A stretch of DNA of 64,000 nucleotides from Owenia fusiformis (lineage: Eukaryota; Annelida; Polychaeta; Sabellida; Oweniidae): positions 9,666,030 to 9,730,029 of the forward strand of contig CAIIXF020000009.1 in NCBI GenBank assembly GCA_903813345.2, written 5' to 3'. Within the stretch, counting starts at the first letter, position 1; each line of letters begins with the position of its first letter. This document shows positions 1-12,800 of this stretch, in pieces. The translations under genes were made by a program, and so were the position numbers. The notes beneath the pieces were generated by a model, which worked only from the letters and a program-made list of their open reading frames with translations, searched no databases and was not told the origin of the DNA.

Positions 1-130
1 CTCCCTGTAAATATATAAATATAATCCTAGTGTAGCAGTTGTGATATTTATAATATATGATAAGTTCATAAGAAATAAATAAGAAACGTTGTAACAGCTC
101 GAATAATCAATGAAATGAGCAAATTCTTAC

Positions 131-813
131 CTTGATTTTCTACACTTGAATTCAGCGCATCATTTCTTATCAATTCATCTTCTATATGAAAAAGAATAAT
201 TAAAACATATGATTTATAATTGAATACTAGTACATCGTAATTTACAAGGTTCTGGTTGCTATACAACCTTGGAAGTCAAAGATGAGTGAAAATGCCAATT
301 CCGTTTAATTTTACAATTGATTTCGCGTCGTTCCTTTGTAAATACTATTTATTATTGATTCATTGGTTGACCACGTTTCATTTATTTAAGTAAGTCCTGA
401 AAATGGCACGTGTAAAGTGACAGTCAGAACAGGGTTATGAGTCATACCTGATAATGGATTTCTGCAATCTGCTTTGTAGAGGATCGTTTCATCAATAAAA
501 AATCCATTCATGGTAGAAGTCAACGTAAAATCAAAGGTAAGATAGAACACACTAATCTTACTAGTACTTCCATCGTGAACATTGACAGATCGTGTCATCC
601 ATGTAGACGACGATGATGCATTTCCTTCTGGTACTCCCATAAAAAATTGGTCCAGTAGTATTTTTGATTTGGCAGTAGACTTCCAGATTTTGACTTGTCC
701 ATTGTACAATATATACGAAAACTTCAAATATACTGCAACGTTCGTTGTAATCTTTGGACTCTTAAACGATTCTTTCATATCAACAACTTGGATGGCATTT
801 CCAATGAAGGATC
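131..813 (-). CDS. Exons for second-half MAM-like domain and short linker exon
   Basis: Exon 448-813 (122 codons, phase 1 at both ends) starts after a TTTCAG acceptor and ends at GTATGA. It reads like the second half of a MAM domain: a GSFIGNA start, a paired-strand stretch with [14 protein letters not shown], a TWM block, and a FFIDET motif in the place of the usual aiDdi near the end, followed by a Cys. Exon 131-181 is only 51 bp (17 residues, [10 protein letters not shown]...), also phase 1-1, with a GTAAGA donor. It matches no domain I recognise. The gene continues leftwards out of the window. Confidence 0.7.
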
Positions 814-3800
814 CTGAAATATTTTATATGATATCCTATCATATCCTATTATATCATATCATACTTATTGCTTAAGTATATCATACATAGAGGATATCCT
901 ATGATTTATGAGTGATATGATTTTTATCCACGAATGGATATGATATCTGCACGAGCGAGCGTAGCGAGAGAGTGCAGATATCAATATCCATGAGTTTTCA
1001 CTTTGTTTGAGATGAAACAATAGAGATAGTCTAGTGTAATCTTGTCATAAATGGCATGAAGAAATTAAAAAAGTACAAAACTGGTTTATATTAGCATTGT
1101 CAGTTTGAGATGAAGTATATAAAGTTGGCATGAAGAAAAAAGTACAAAACTGGTTTCTATAGTATTTTCAGTTTGACATATAATCTTCGCATATCATATG
1201 ACATGAAGAAAAATGTACCAACCTGGTTTGTCTATTGCAGTTATTTTGAAATCAACAGTGTCAATGTTCCGTTCGTCGTGGTTTTCCTTCCATGTTAGAG
1301 CCATCAGGAGTTTGTTGACAGATGACACTGTTGGCTCCATATATCCGTTGTAACAGGACGATTTCAAAACTGAATCAGTATTATTTGATCCATCATGCAG
1401 TGCAATTTGAACATATCGATCATCGCAGCTATACTCTGGTGAAGACTCATCAGAAAACACTACAACTACAACCTGAAAAATGGTACACGTATAGTTTTAA
1501 GAAAAATTCATCAGTTTGACTTCATCGTGTACTGTTGGACTTAAAAGAAGACAGTATCTCGCTTTCTCAGCATTGACTCGCATCGTTTCTCCTTTATTTG
1601 AAATGTTCATAACAAAAGGTTTACTATTTTCCCCATAAAATCTGGTGACCTTAAATAACAACTAGACCTCACAAATAAGTATAATAATATTGATTTCATG
1701 ACATAGTGTTATATACCAAATTGTTTAAAAATGGATTACCTTTAAAATGATATATAAATCAATGTATCATGTTTGAACATAGCTATTTCTATTCTGATTT
1801 GAAATTGGGTATTGGTTTTTTGGCCCACCCTGTATGTCCTTTACGATTCCAAACAAAAGAATTAAATTACCAAAAAGATACATGGTTCAACAAAAAAAGA
1901 AAACCTATTCGATTAACGCATGCAATCATCTTTTTACTCAGGCACAACAAATTCCACGAGACGAGAATTTTAGGGTAAAACTAACTTGCACTTGAAATCT
2001 AAATATTGGAAATATGAATCCTAAAACGACAATTTAATTAATTCACCTGGTCATCACGTTCAGTTTCGAATATCATATCACAGTGGCAAGTCTTATTTCT
2101 GCATCTACTTTTTACATCAGTCGTTTCCCCCTTTGATATTATTTTGGTTTTGTTGGTTGAAGAACAGATATCAATAGCCTCATAAGCATCTAAATCATAA
2201 ATATAAGCGTTAAAGATATTAACATCTCAATAATATTTATACTTAATAATATTTAATTATAATATCAGAAAGATTATGTTAATATGATGTATAAGATAAA
2301 TGAAGTGAAATGTATACTCACCTATCGCTTCACTATATTCAATAACAAATCCCTCAAAAGTAGCCGTGTAATCAGAAGTAAACCGGATTTCAACGATATT
2401 TGAAGGTGATATAAACTCTTCTGGTGGTGATCTGTCGCAATATGGTCCAAATAACTTAGTACTACTACCATCATATATCGATATAGAGTCATAATCGCAG
2501 TTAGGGTGATATTCGATCAAAAACGTCAGGAAGTGCAATTTGATATGCTGTAATAATAAACACTTCATTGTACAGGTTGTACATGTACCAGTTAAAGCTA
2601 GAGTCAAAAAATGAGTAGTAGATGAATGCAACTGGGTGTTAAAAACGTTACGTATACAAGTATAAAGGGTGGACCATGGTCGCTCGTGGCTCCCCTGATG
2701 TCAACCTAAGCCACTTAATCCACATGAAAAAAAGTTTTTTCAGTCGAATGGTGTCATATTGTTAGGAATGATCTATCTTTCAAATGATTTTAGGAAAATA
2801 TAGGGGCATGGCTGAACATATGTCACATGATATTCATCTTTGAACTGGTGCATTGTTTTTTGGCCCACCCTGTATATATATGAAATAAAATGAAACAATA
2901 GACGTAGAATAATGTTACAATTAACTATACTTATTACAGCCTTTGCTACTTAGATCGCCGAAATACTGAAGCACTAATTCAAGGAACTAGAAGAGACTAA
3001 AGCAAAAACTTTACATCTCCTGTAATTTTCTGCAAGTTGACCTTCAAAGCGAAGAATTATTCTGAGTAATGTATTTTTAGACAAGGGATATGATAACCAT
3101 GGCAAAATGTCACCATATAGTTGCTCACAATATAATAAGTTCAAAAATTGTAAATTTGAGGCAAATTGAAAAAAGAACCCTTTTTACCTTTTTCACCTTG
3201 AGAAGGTCATTGAAAGTAAAGTCTTAAATCTAAAGGTTAGATTCACATTTCTGAGAACTTGTAGATGATTTCGAAAAATGACCCTGAGAAAGTCAAATTT
3301 CAAATCTAAAGTCAGATTTGACCCTTTGAGAACTTGTAGATGATTTTGAAAAAAGGTCAATATGAATGAAGTTGTGGACCTTTTGGACCAATAGGTCATT
3401 GAAGGTCAAATCTCAAATTTAAAGTTAGATTTTCAGTATTTGTTAACTAATTGAGAGTTTACAGAATTTGCTAGAGACGTCGCGTCGAACGCCAAGCGCC
3501 ATTACAGACGCCAACCGACGACATCACAGAAATAGAGGACATTACAATGTCACCTCCAGTAAAAAGGTTCATTGAATAGTGAGATTAGAGTGTGACTCCC
3601 TTTGCAATATTATACAGTAATATATTAATATAGTCATACATGATCAGGGTCGGTTGTGATTCTCCACGTACATTTCTGGTCATTGGGATAATTGCCATGC
3701 CCATAATTTGGAGAATATAGAAGCCCTGATGTACTTTCTTTATCCAGCACCAGTTCAACTACTTCAGTCCCGCAGCTGGTTATATCTGCTTTGGATACTC

Positions 3801-6800
3801 TAGTTCCTTAATAAATCAGAAGGATGAAATAATTTACTTTGTTACAAAGGCAATGCACAAATCGAATATTAATGTTTCTGTATTTTTAAAATAGTGTCAA
3901 GTGGTGTAAATAGTGTAATTCCACTAAATAATACATACCTGCTTGGTACTTTAGGAATGAAATGTGTGATGAAAGTTGCCTATAGCCTGTCTCATGCGTG
4001 ACTATACACCTATGAGCAACCGTTAACGCTAAATGGTGTAATTCCACCGAATAATACATACCTGCTTGGTACTCAGGAATGAAATGTGTGAGGAAAGTTG
4101 CCTATAGCCTATCTCGTGCGTGACTATACACCTATAAGCAACCGTTAACGCTAAATAGTGCAATTCCACTAAATAATACATACCTGCTTGGTACTCAGGA
4201 ATGAAATGTGTGATGAAAGTTGCCTATAGCCTATCTCGAGCGTGACTATACTTTTTTTTTATTTTTTTTATTTTTATTTTTCTTATATATATATATTTAT
4301 TATCTTTAATTTTCATTTACAATCTACAATACATCACAATGCGCACACATAAGCACAACTTTGGGTACTTTGAGAAGTCAAAAGAGCTACCTTTTGATAG
4401 CGGAACTATAAAAATACAATAATTGGAACATGTACAACATGAACATAGCATACAGGTACATAGGAATATAAAAATACAATACGGTAATAAAATACAAGGT
4501 ACAGTACAGTTTTTTGTTAAAACGGTATCTCTAATTTGTTAAGAATAGAATTCCATTTTCTAATAAAGAGTGGCCTAGTCTGATTTTCTGTTGATATTCT
4601 TAATTCGTTTTTTATTTTGTTTCTTATGATATTTTTAAACACATTTATGTTGATAATCGAGTTACCCACTTTAGAGGAGTGAATGTAATTTTTTGCGTAG
4701 AGTAGGCAATAGTTTAGTGCAGATTTGTTGTCATTTTCTGGATTATTAGTGATGCCTAGTAGTATTTCCCTATTGTTTAAATGAATGTTATTGAAAAAAA
4801 TTGACATGTCATTCCAGAAGTTCACTACTGTTGGGCATTCTATATAAAAATGGAGAGTATCGTCAATTTGGCCAAGATTACATTTATCGCATAAGTTTGA
4901 TGCAGATATTTTTTATTAAACAGAAATAGATTGCATGGCGTGAGGTTTAATAGGAGTTTATATTGAAAGCTTTGTATTTTGGCCTCACGGGCTACTTCGA
5001 AGGGTAATCTAAAAATTGATTTCCATTCCTGTTCGGAAAGGTTGTATTTTTCGTTGAAGTATCGTTTCCCTGTAGGATCTTTAAAATGGTCTTTTATGAT
5101 ATACCAGTAAATTTCTTTTGTGGTGATGCGTTTTATATTTATCATAGATTTTTTTACTTGAATGTCGTTTGCTCCTAGAATTTTAATATTTTCCTTTTCA
5201 TTTCGCAAAAGCGTTTTCCAATTTCTCGGGATTGCATGAATTATGCCATAATATGTTACGAAAGGCGTAGTGATATTGTACTTTTGAATGAAATCTTGGT
5301 ATCCTAGTAGTTCTCCATTTTCTTTTATAAGGTTTTTAATTTGTTTTACACCTTGGGTTTTCCAGTTAATGTAATTTACTGTTTTATTATTTATTGTTAA
5401 CTATTTATTGTTCCAAATGGTTTCATTTGTTATTGTAGTTTTATCGTAGGGTTCATCATTGTGAATTTTGCTCCAGGTTTTCATAATCGAGAGATAAAAA
5501 GGTGGAAAATTATTAAAGGCGTCATTTTTAAATTTTGCTTGAAATATTTCTTTTGAGTCAAGATTAGGCAATAATTTGTAAAAGAAAAGTTTCCATTTAG
5601 CCCCATTGTTATTATATAATCGCTTCACCCATTGTATTTGTAACGCTTTTATTTGTGAATCGAAATGGATGGTTTTGATTCCTCCATTTTCTATTTCTCC
5701 TATTGTCGTATAATTGCTGATCAGGGGTGGTTTACCGTTCCACATAAAAGAATTAATAAGGTTTTGCACTTGCTCGATGATATTGATTGGAACGAGAATA
5801 GTTGATGCAAGGTATGTTAGTTTTGATATTGCAAGGGCTTTGATTATTGTATTTTTTCCAATCAGGCTTAAATTTCTCCAGTTCCAGATTTTAAAAAGGT
5901 TCTCTATTGCTTTAACTTTTGAAGAAAAATTTAGGTCATTTCTTTCATTCAAATCGTGACTAAACCATATTCCTAACGCGTTAAACTTATCATTGTTTAT
6001 TTGAATTTTGGAGGTTTGACAATGCGGTTGTATAAAAGGGGGGTCATTCTTATAAGCTCCTAACCATCGTCCTTCGGTTTTATTTAGATTTGGCTTCAAC
6101 CCAGAGATTTCTGAAAAGGATTTTAAAGAGTTAAGTACTAGTTCGGTTGAGTCTATGGACTTAAGGAACAGTGTAGTATCGTCGGCAAACATGGATATTT
6201 TTATCTCGATATTATTAACTTTTATACCTTTTATATTATCATTTTGTCGGATTGACGATGCTAAGATTTCGGCGACAATAATAAAAAGGTAAGCCGATAG
6301 GGGGCAGCCTTGGCGTACGCCTCTAGTTGGAAAAAACATGTCAGATTGATACCCATTATTTGAAGTGCAAGATTGTATATTTTTGTAAAAAGTTTTAACC
6401 CATTTTATTAAAGTTTCTCCAAAATTGAAAAGGGTAAGGGCTTTTTCGATGCATTTCCAATTAACGGAGTCGAAAGCCTTTTCAAAATCAATTTGAAGAA
6501 GGATACCGGAAATATTCTCATTGGATGTATAGTTTATCATATCTTCGATTAATCGTATGTTTTCCCCTATATATCTTCCCTCAATATAAGATGTTTGGTC
6601 AAAATTTCGTGACTATACACCTATGAGCAACCGTTAACACTAAATAGTGTAATTCCACTGAATAATATATACTTAATTGCTTGGTACTCAGGAATGAAAT
6701 GTGTGATGAAAGTTGCTTAGCCTGTCTCTTGTGTGACAATATGCCTATGAGCAACAGTTAACGTTAAATAGTGTAACTCCACTAAATAATACATACCTGC

Positions 6801-9800
6801 TTGGTACTCAGGTATGAAATGTGTGATGAAAGTTGCCTATAGCCTGTCTCGTCTGTGACTATACACCTATGAGCAACAGTTAACGCTAAATAGTGCAATT
6901 CCACTAAATAATACATACCTGCTTGGTACTCAGGAATGAAATGTGTGATGAAAGTTGCCTACCTGTCTCGTGTGTGACTATACACCTATGAGCAACCATG
7001 TAATTCCACTAAATAATACATACCTGCTTGGTACACAGGAATGAATTGTGTAATGAAAGTTGCCTACCTGTCTCGTCTGTGACTATACACCTATGAGCAA
7101 CCGTTTACGCTAAATAGTTGAAGTCCACTAAACATTATATACCTGCTTGGTACTCAGGAATGAAATGTGTTGTGAAAGTGGCATCATTTTTTGGCCAAAT
7201 TTTAGGATTCACAAAGCCAGGTGGAGAGAGGGCTCTGCCATACATCCAGTTTCCCGGTGATGGAACGTGCCATCCACACCTGAATGGTGTTTCAAAGCTG
7301 CAGGTTATCGACGGCGCTGTATATAAAAATACATTGAATTGGTATTTGATAATTGTACATGAAGGTGTCATCGAAAACCATCAATCATTTTAATATACTC
7401 TAGTTTTCAATTGCTGTTGAATTTATTTTCATCACCCCTTTAACATATAAAGTATTAATCAGAACCACTTCATATCCAAATATGTCAAAAGAAAAAAGAC
7501 AAAAAAATAACCTCACCACAGGCTGGAGCGGATTCATCACTAAAGTCTCCACAATCATCATTGCCATCACACAACATATTGTTAGGAATGCATCTCCCAT
7601 TGTTACAATGGAATCCAGAGCAATCTGTAACTAAGATAAGAATTCATCCATGAATCAGTACTCATACAAATAAGTCTACCTATTGTACGATTTTTATATT
7701 AAGTTTCATTTATTGTAATTTATTCAAAATACAGTAACAAGTTGTGTACTTTGTAGTATAAATTGCTGACTAAATTGTTTTTAAATCCCCAAATTTATGA
7801 ACTTGACTTGGTAAGAGGAAAGGATATGAATTTAACTATTATATCTGCCATGTAATACAAATATTTCTCGACAAATACAGGTCCTTGAGAAGAGCAATAT
7901 TATCTGCATAATTTTTTACAATACTCAACATATAATATACTTACCTCCAGGACATACACCACCAACGACCCGTACATTGTCAATGGCGACATCTATTTCG
8001 AATATATTCCTCCTCTCGATCATTAAATTGTACGAAGCTTCGTTGGATGGAAGTTGAAACTGAAAACGTTTCCACTCGTGATTTTCACATCGGTTTCCCA
8101 GCAAATGAGCTAGCTGTATCATATACCCCGACGAGGAAAATCGAATGTAAAATTTGAGGAGGACTACTCGTTTGTCACATCCACCAGTTTCCCTGAGAAA
8201 ATATGTTTTGTAATCCAGATGAAGGCAATTCTGTCTTGCATACACACGTTTGCTAACTCCAGGTGATATTAGATAACTTCTTATTACGCCATATGTCTTT
8301 ATCATTTTATCTGATGCAGATGTGACTCCCATGAATTGACCTAAAGTATGAACATTTTTTTAAGTTATCCATCTTACTACTACTGTTAATAGTTAACACT
8401 GATGTGATAGAATTATATTTTTCAAGGTAGAGTTGTAAAGTAATGCATAGTTAACTCTGATACTTATTATTTTCAATAAATGTATCTGACCTAAGATGGC
8501 CTCTTATGGTGAAATATATTGCAATAGATACAAATAAATTGCAAAATTATATAAAAATGTAGGTACAAGTTTACCTTTTGCCCCGACAGCCGTGATGTTA
8601 CTTATAGTAAGAATCTCTTCCGGTGGAGTTGTAATCATTGTTGATCCAGTGGCAATATTATTGGTTGTTGCTAGTGTAGATGTTGCCATGGGATCCGTAA
8701 TCGTTGATCCAGTGGCGCCAGTATTGGTTGTAGCTTGTGTAGATGTTGCCATGGGATCCGTTATCGTTGATCCAGTGGCGCCAGTATTGGTTGTTGCTTG
8801 TGTAGATGTTGCCATGGGATCCGTTATCGTTGATCCAGTGGCGCCAGTATTGGTTGTAGCTTGTGTAGATGTTGCCATGGGATCCGTTATCGTTGATCCA
8901 GTGGCGCCAGTATTGGTTGTAGCTTGTGTAGATGTTGCCATGGGATCCGTTATCGTTGATCCAGTGGCGCCAGTATCGGTTGTTGCTAGTGTAGATGTTG
9001 CCACGGGATCCGTTATCGTTGATCCAGTGGCGCCAGTATTGGTTGTTGCTTGTGTAGATGTTGCCATGGGATCCGTTATCGTTGATCCAGTGGCGCCAGT
9101 ATTGGTTGTTGCTTGTGTAGATGTTGCCATGGGATCCGTTATCGTTGATCCAGTGGCGCCAGTATTGGCTGTTGCTTGTATAGATGTTGCCATGGGATCC
9201 GTTATCGTTGATCCAGTGGCGCCAGTATTAGTTGTTTCTGGGAAAGGGGGTGTAAAGAAAACGTCTACAATCACGGAATAACTAGTTTGATCTTCAGGAG
9301 GTGGATAACCGCCGGAGGAACCTGCATTTTCATAACTTGGATCCGTAGGATATGAGCTGCAACACTCCCCATACGATTCTCCACTAGCTCCATAAGGTGA
9401 CGTTGTTGAAGCGTAAGGCGACGAGTAATATGACGAATCATCGTAATCATACGACACACATTCTAAACCATACTTATTGGATTCACTACCGATGACATTA
9501 CACATTATGTCATCTTTGAATATTTCTGAAAGGTAGAGATAGTGTGGAAAACGAAAAGAGCAATGTAATATAAACCAGAGACATATAAAAACATTTATGT
9601 ATAAACGCTATGTATATGTATACAAACGCCATACATAAGTTTAAGGTTAATTAGGTTAAGTACAAGCAAGTTAATTTATCAAGTTCCCAATGCTGGGGCT
9701 TGAATTTATTCGTTTACAGTATCAATTTGATGGTATTTTCCTAGCCATGACTTTCCACTTTCATCAGGAGAAATTCGCAATACAATTTAAAAAGCATGCT

Positions 9801-12800
9801 CTTTTAGTCAGTGATTGGCTTTTTTCTTCAGTTTCAACAGATTGTTTTGACTTAGATTAAAATAATGATAAATCTCCCCAAAACATTGTGTATTGTTCTA
9901 GACATATTGCGTTCATATTTGACATATTTGGTTGTTCTGTTGGTTGTTCTGATGGTTGTGCTTTTGATTTCCTCGATACATCGGTGATACTGTGCTTATG
10001 CTTTGGTCTCAAAATATATCTAAAGTATATATGATGTTTTATGAGTAAATATATTGGGACAATACTGACTGTCCAGAAGAGAAATATGTAGCAGGGTACA
10101 CAAAACCAGAAAAAGCACATACCATTTTCTTTATCTTCGTCCATAAGCATCCAAGTATATAGTTCTGAAACCATTATAAATAGTATATTCACAGATAAGC
10201 ATGATATCATTTATTATTGTGTTATTCTTTGTTTTACAGTAAATAAATGGTAAGTTTGATCCTTATTTATTATCCTTATATATCCCTATTTCCCAGCTTC
10301 GATCAAAGTCATTCAAATGTATACTTGTATGGCCATTTATTACATATATTTATATACATAATTTGTAATTTTCTAATAAAAATGAGGATCATTATTTTAT
10401 GAGTTCATTTATGAAATATATGGGCACATGAAACCAAGAATTAGATTTAAAGAATCTTTGAAAGCAATAATTAACTCGCGGATCGCTAAGTCATAACTTA
10501 CTAAGTTCGGTGCCTAAATCCTTGAATGTATTTTTATCATTGCCTTCAAATAACAATAAATCAATATACTGTACATAGTATTTACACTGGACACCTTATA
10601 TAATATTAATACTTCTGTGTAGATTCAAGACTCTGGTATTATATTAAATAACTAAAGTTCATTGACCTCAGAACCATTACTAACTTTAGTTATTTAATAT
10701 AAATACTGAGTTAATATTATCAATATAATTTTATTGTACACCGTAGCTCATAAATATGGAATACATTTTGCATTTTGAGGTCGGACCATAAGCATAAAAT
10801 TTACAACCCCTCCCCCCTTAAAAGATAGCTTTGTCTACTCTGTGTCTACTTTTGGCTTACCTCAGCGCTCATAACTTACTAACCCAGTACCCACATAAAA
10901 ATTCCACGTTACGAATGACGGTGTACGTTGTCTAAAATAACACATACCTGACTGTTTTGGTTCTATGGAAAATCCACACAGATTATCATAATTGAATTCA
11001 CAATCTTCCCCTGCAAGAACATTTCCAATCTCAAACAAAACAAGCAAACATACAAACATTAAAAGACATTGTTTGAAAAAAACTTGATAAAATGAAACAT
11101 AGAGTCGTTAATTCAATCAAAACAGGTATGATTTTTAAGATATACCATTATTGACAACTTGGTTTTCTTCTTGCAACTTACTGAAGTTGATAGGTATGAA
11201 TAAATATTTTATGAAATTGAAATTGCTTAAAGTCCCCGTCTGAAGTTTGAAACTATTTTTTTATCATTCATTTACTGTTTGTCATGACTTTAAAAGTTAT
11301 TTTAGAGATTTTTGAGCATCTCATTTCTCAAATATTCAAATTTCCAGCAATTTTTCAAAAAGTTGAAATTTTTTAATCACCAAATATTTCTTAATGCATT
11401 TCAAAAAAGACTATCTTTTTAACACCAATACAAAGATTGAACACACACACTATTTCAATAATATAATGCCATATTTAATGGGCCACTTCAAGTTTTAGCA
11501 TATCAAAAATATTTTGCAACATTAGTGATGTCACTAAGGCGGCAAAAACTTTTTGAAAAAGATTGAATTTTTTTTTTCGATGTCAATCTTTTCTAAATAT
11601 GCTAGACTTCAATAATAAACCAATGTTGATTGTCTACGGTTAAAAGGAAGAAGAATATATTATGTTTTAGGTATCATTGTACCATTGGTTTCTATGAAAA
11701 CTAAAATTTTGAAATGCATTTTTCTCGGAACCATTTTCATGCACTGATGAGTTCATTTCTCGCTTATTTATGAACCGATTTTCTTAATTTTTCGGCAAAA
11801 AAACATAGAGGATGAATGCTATGCATTGGTATGGATTGTGGCTAATTAAAAGGTATTTGGTAAAAGGTAAAGGTACCTCTAAAAGTAAATTTTAAATAAA
11901 TTCACAAATTTTGGAACAAAAAGTCTATCAAAAACCACTTTTTGAAATCTAAACAAAACGTTTCACATATCACACTTTGATTACATTGGGTAACACTACA
12001 ATATAAGCCAAAGTGGTTTAAAACTTATATGGGGACTTTAAATGATATCAACTTACATGGGACCCTTTAATGAAGCCAAAGAAGCAAAACTCGTTTATTT
12101 CAAGAGATAACCAATTAAAATAATTAATTAAGAGACTCGGAATAGAAGATTGATTCTTTAGAACTAAGGGCTCGAGTGGGTGCTCGAGACATATCATTCC
12201 GTTCCTTCCTTCTTCACCCTATCAACCGCAGGGTTCCAGACTTCATACATTGGTATATCAAGATGAGAAAAGGCAGTAGAGCGGATGATGTCTGGTACCC
12301 CACCTAAGGAAGATGAGAAAATAGGGACTTGTTTTGCTATACATACAGCATTGGTTGATTTCATCACTTCCGTCGTCACAATTAGACATTCCATTACAAA
12401 CCAAAGACTCGGGAATACAGTCGCCATTGTCGCATTCAAATTCGTCTTTTCCGCAAACTAAACAAATAAAGAAACAGTATGGACTGATCTACTTTTTGTG
12501 TAGAAATTATTCAAAACGAGACTCTTATCATACACTCCAAAGAATTTTACAGAACAAACTATACAATCAATTATTTATCAAATATATAGGATTCATTTGT
12601 ACTGATGCCCTATTGAGGCCAAACGTAACGTACATCTAACAATGAAATATTACCATTACAGTAAAAATAGTAATAAAGTAAAGAAAATAAAACTGCATCT
12701 TTCAGATTACATAAATATACATATTTTGTACAGTTCCCTTGGCTTATAACGTAAATTATCGTATGATCGGTCAGTTCTTGTGCTGTACCATTCTGTATTG

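Noticed and set aside
7118-7393. 91-codon plus-strand frame
   Set aside because: Antisense shadow of the MAM exon 7143-7316.
8592-9281. 229-codon plus-strand frame
   Set aside because: It is the antisense of the 63-bp coding repeat; the repeat length keeps it open. Phase-matched exon evidence supports the minus strand.
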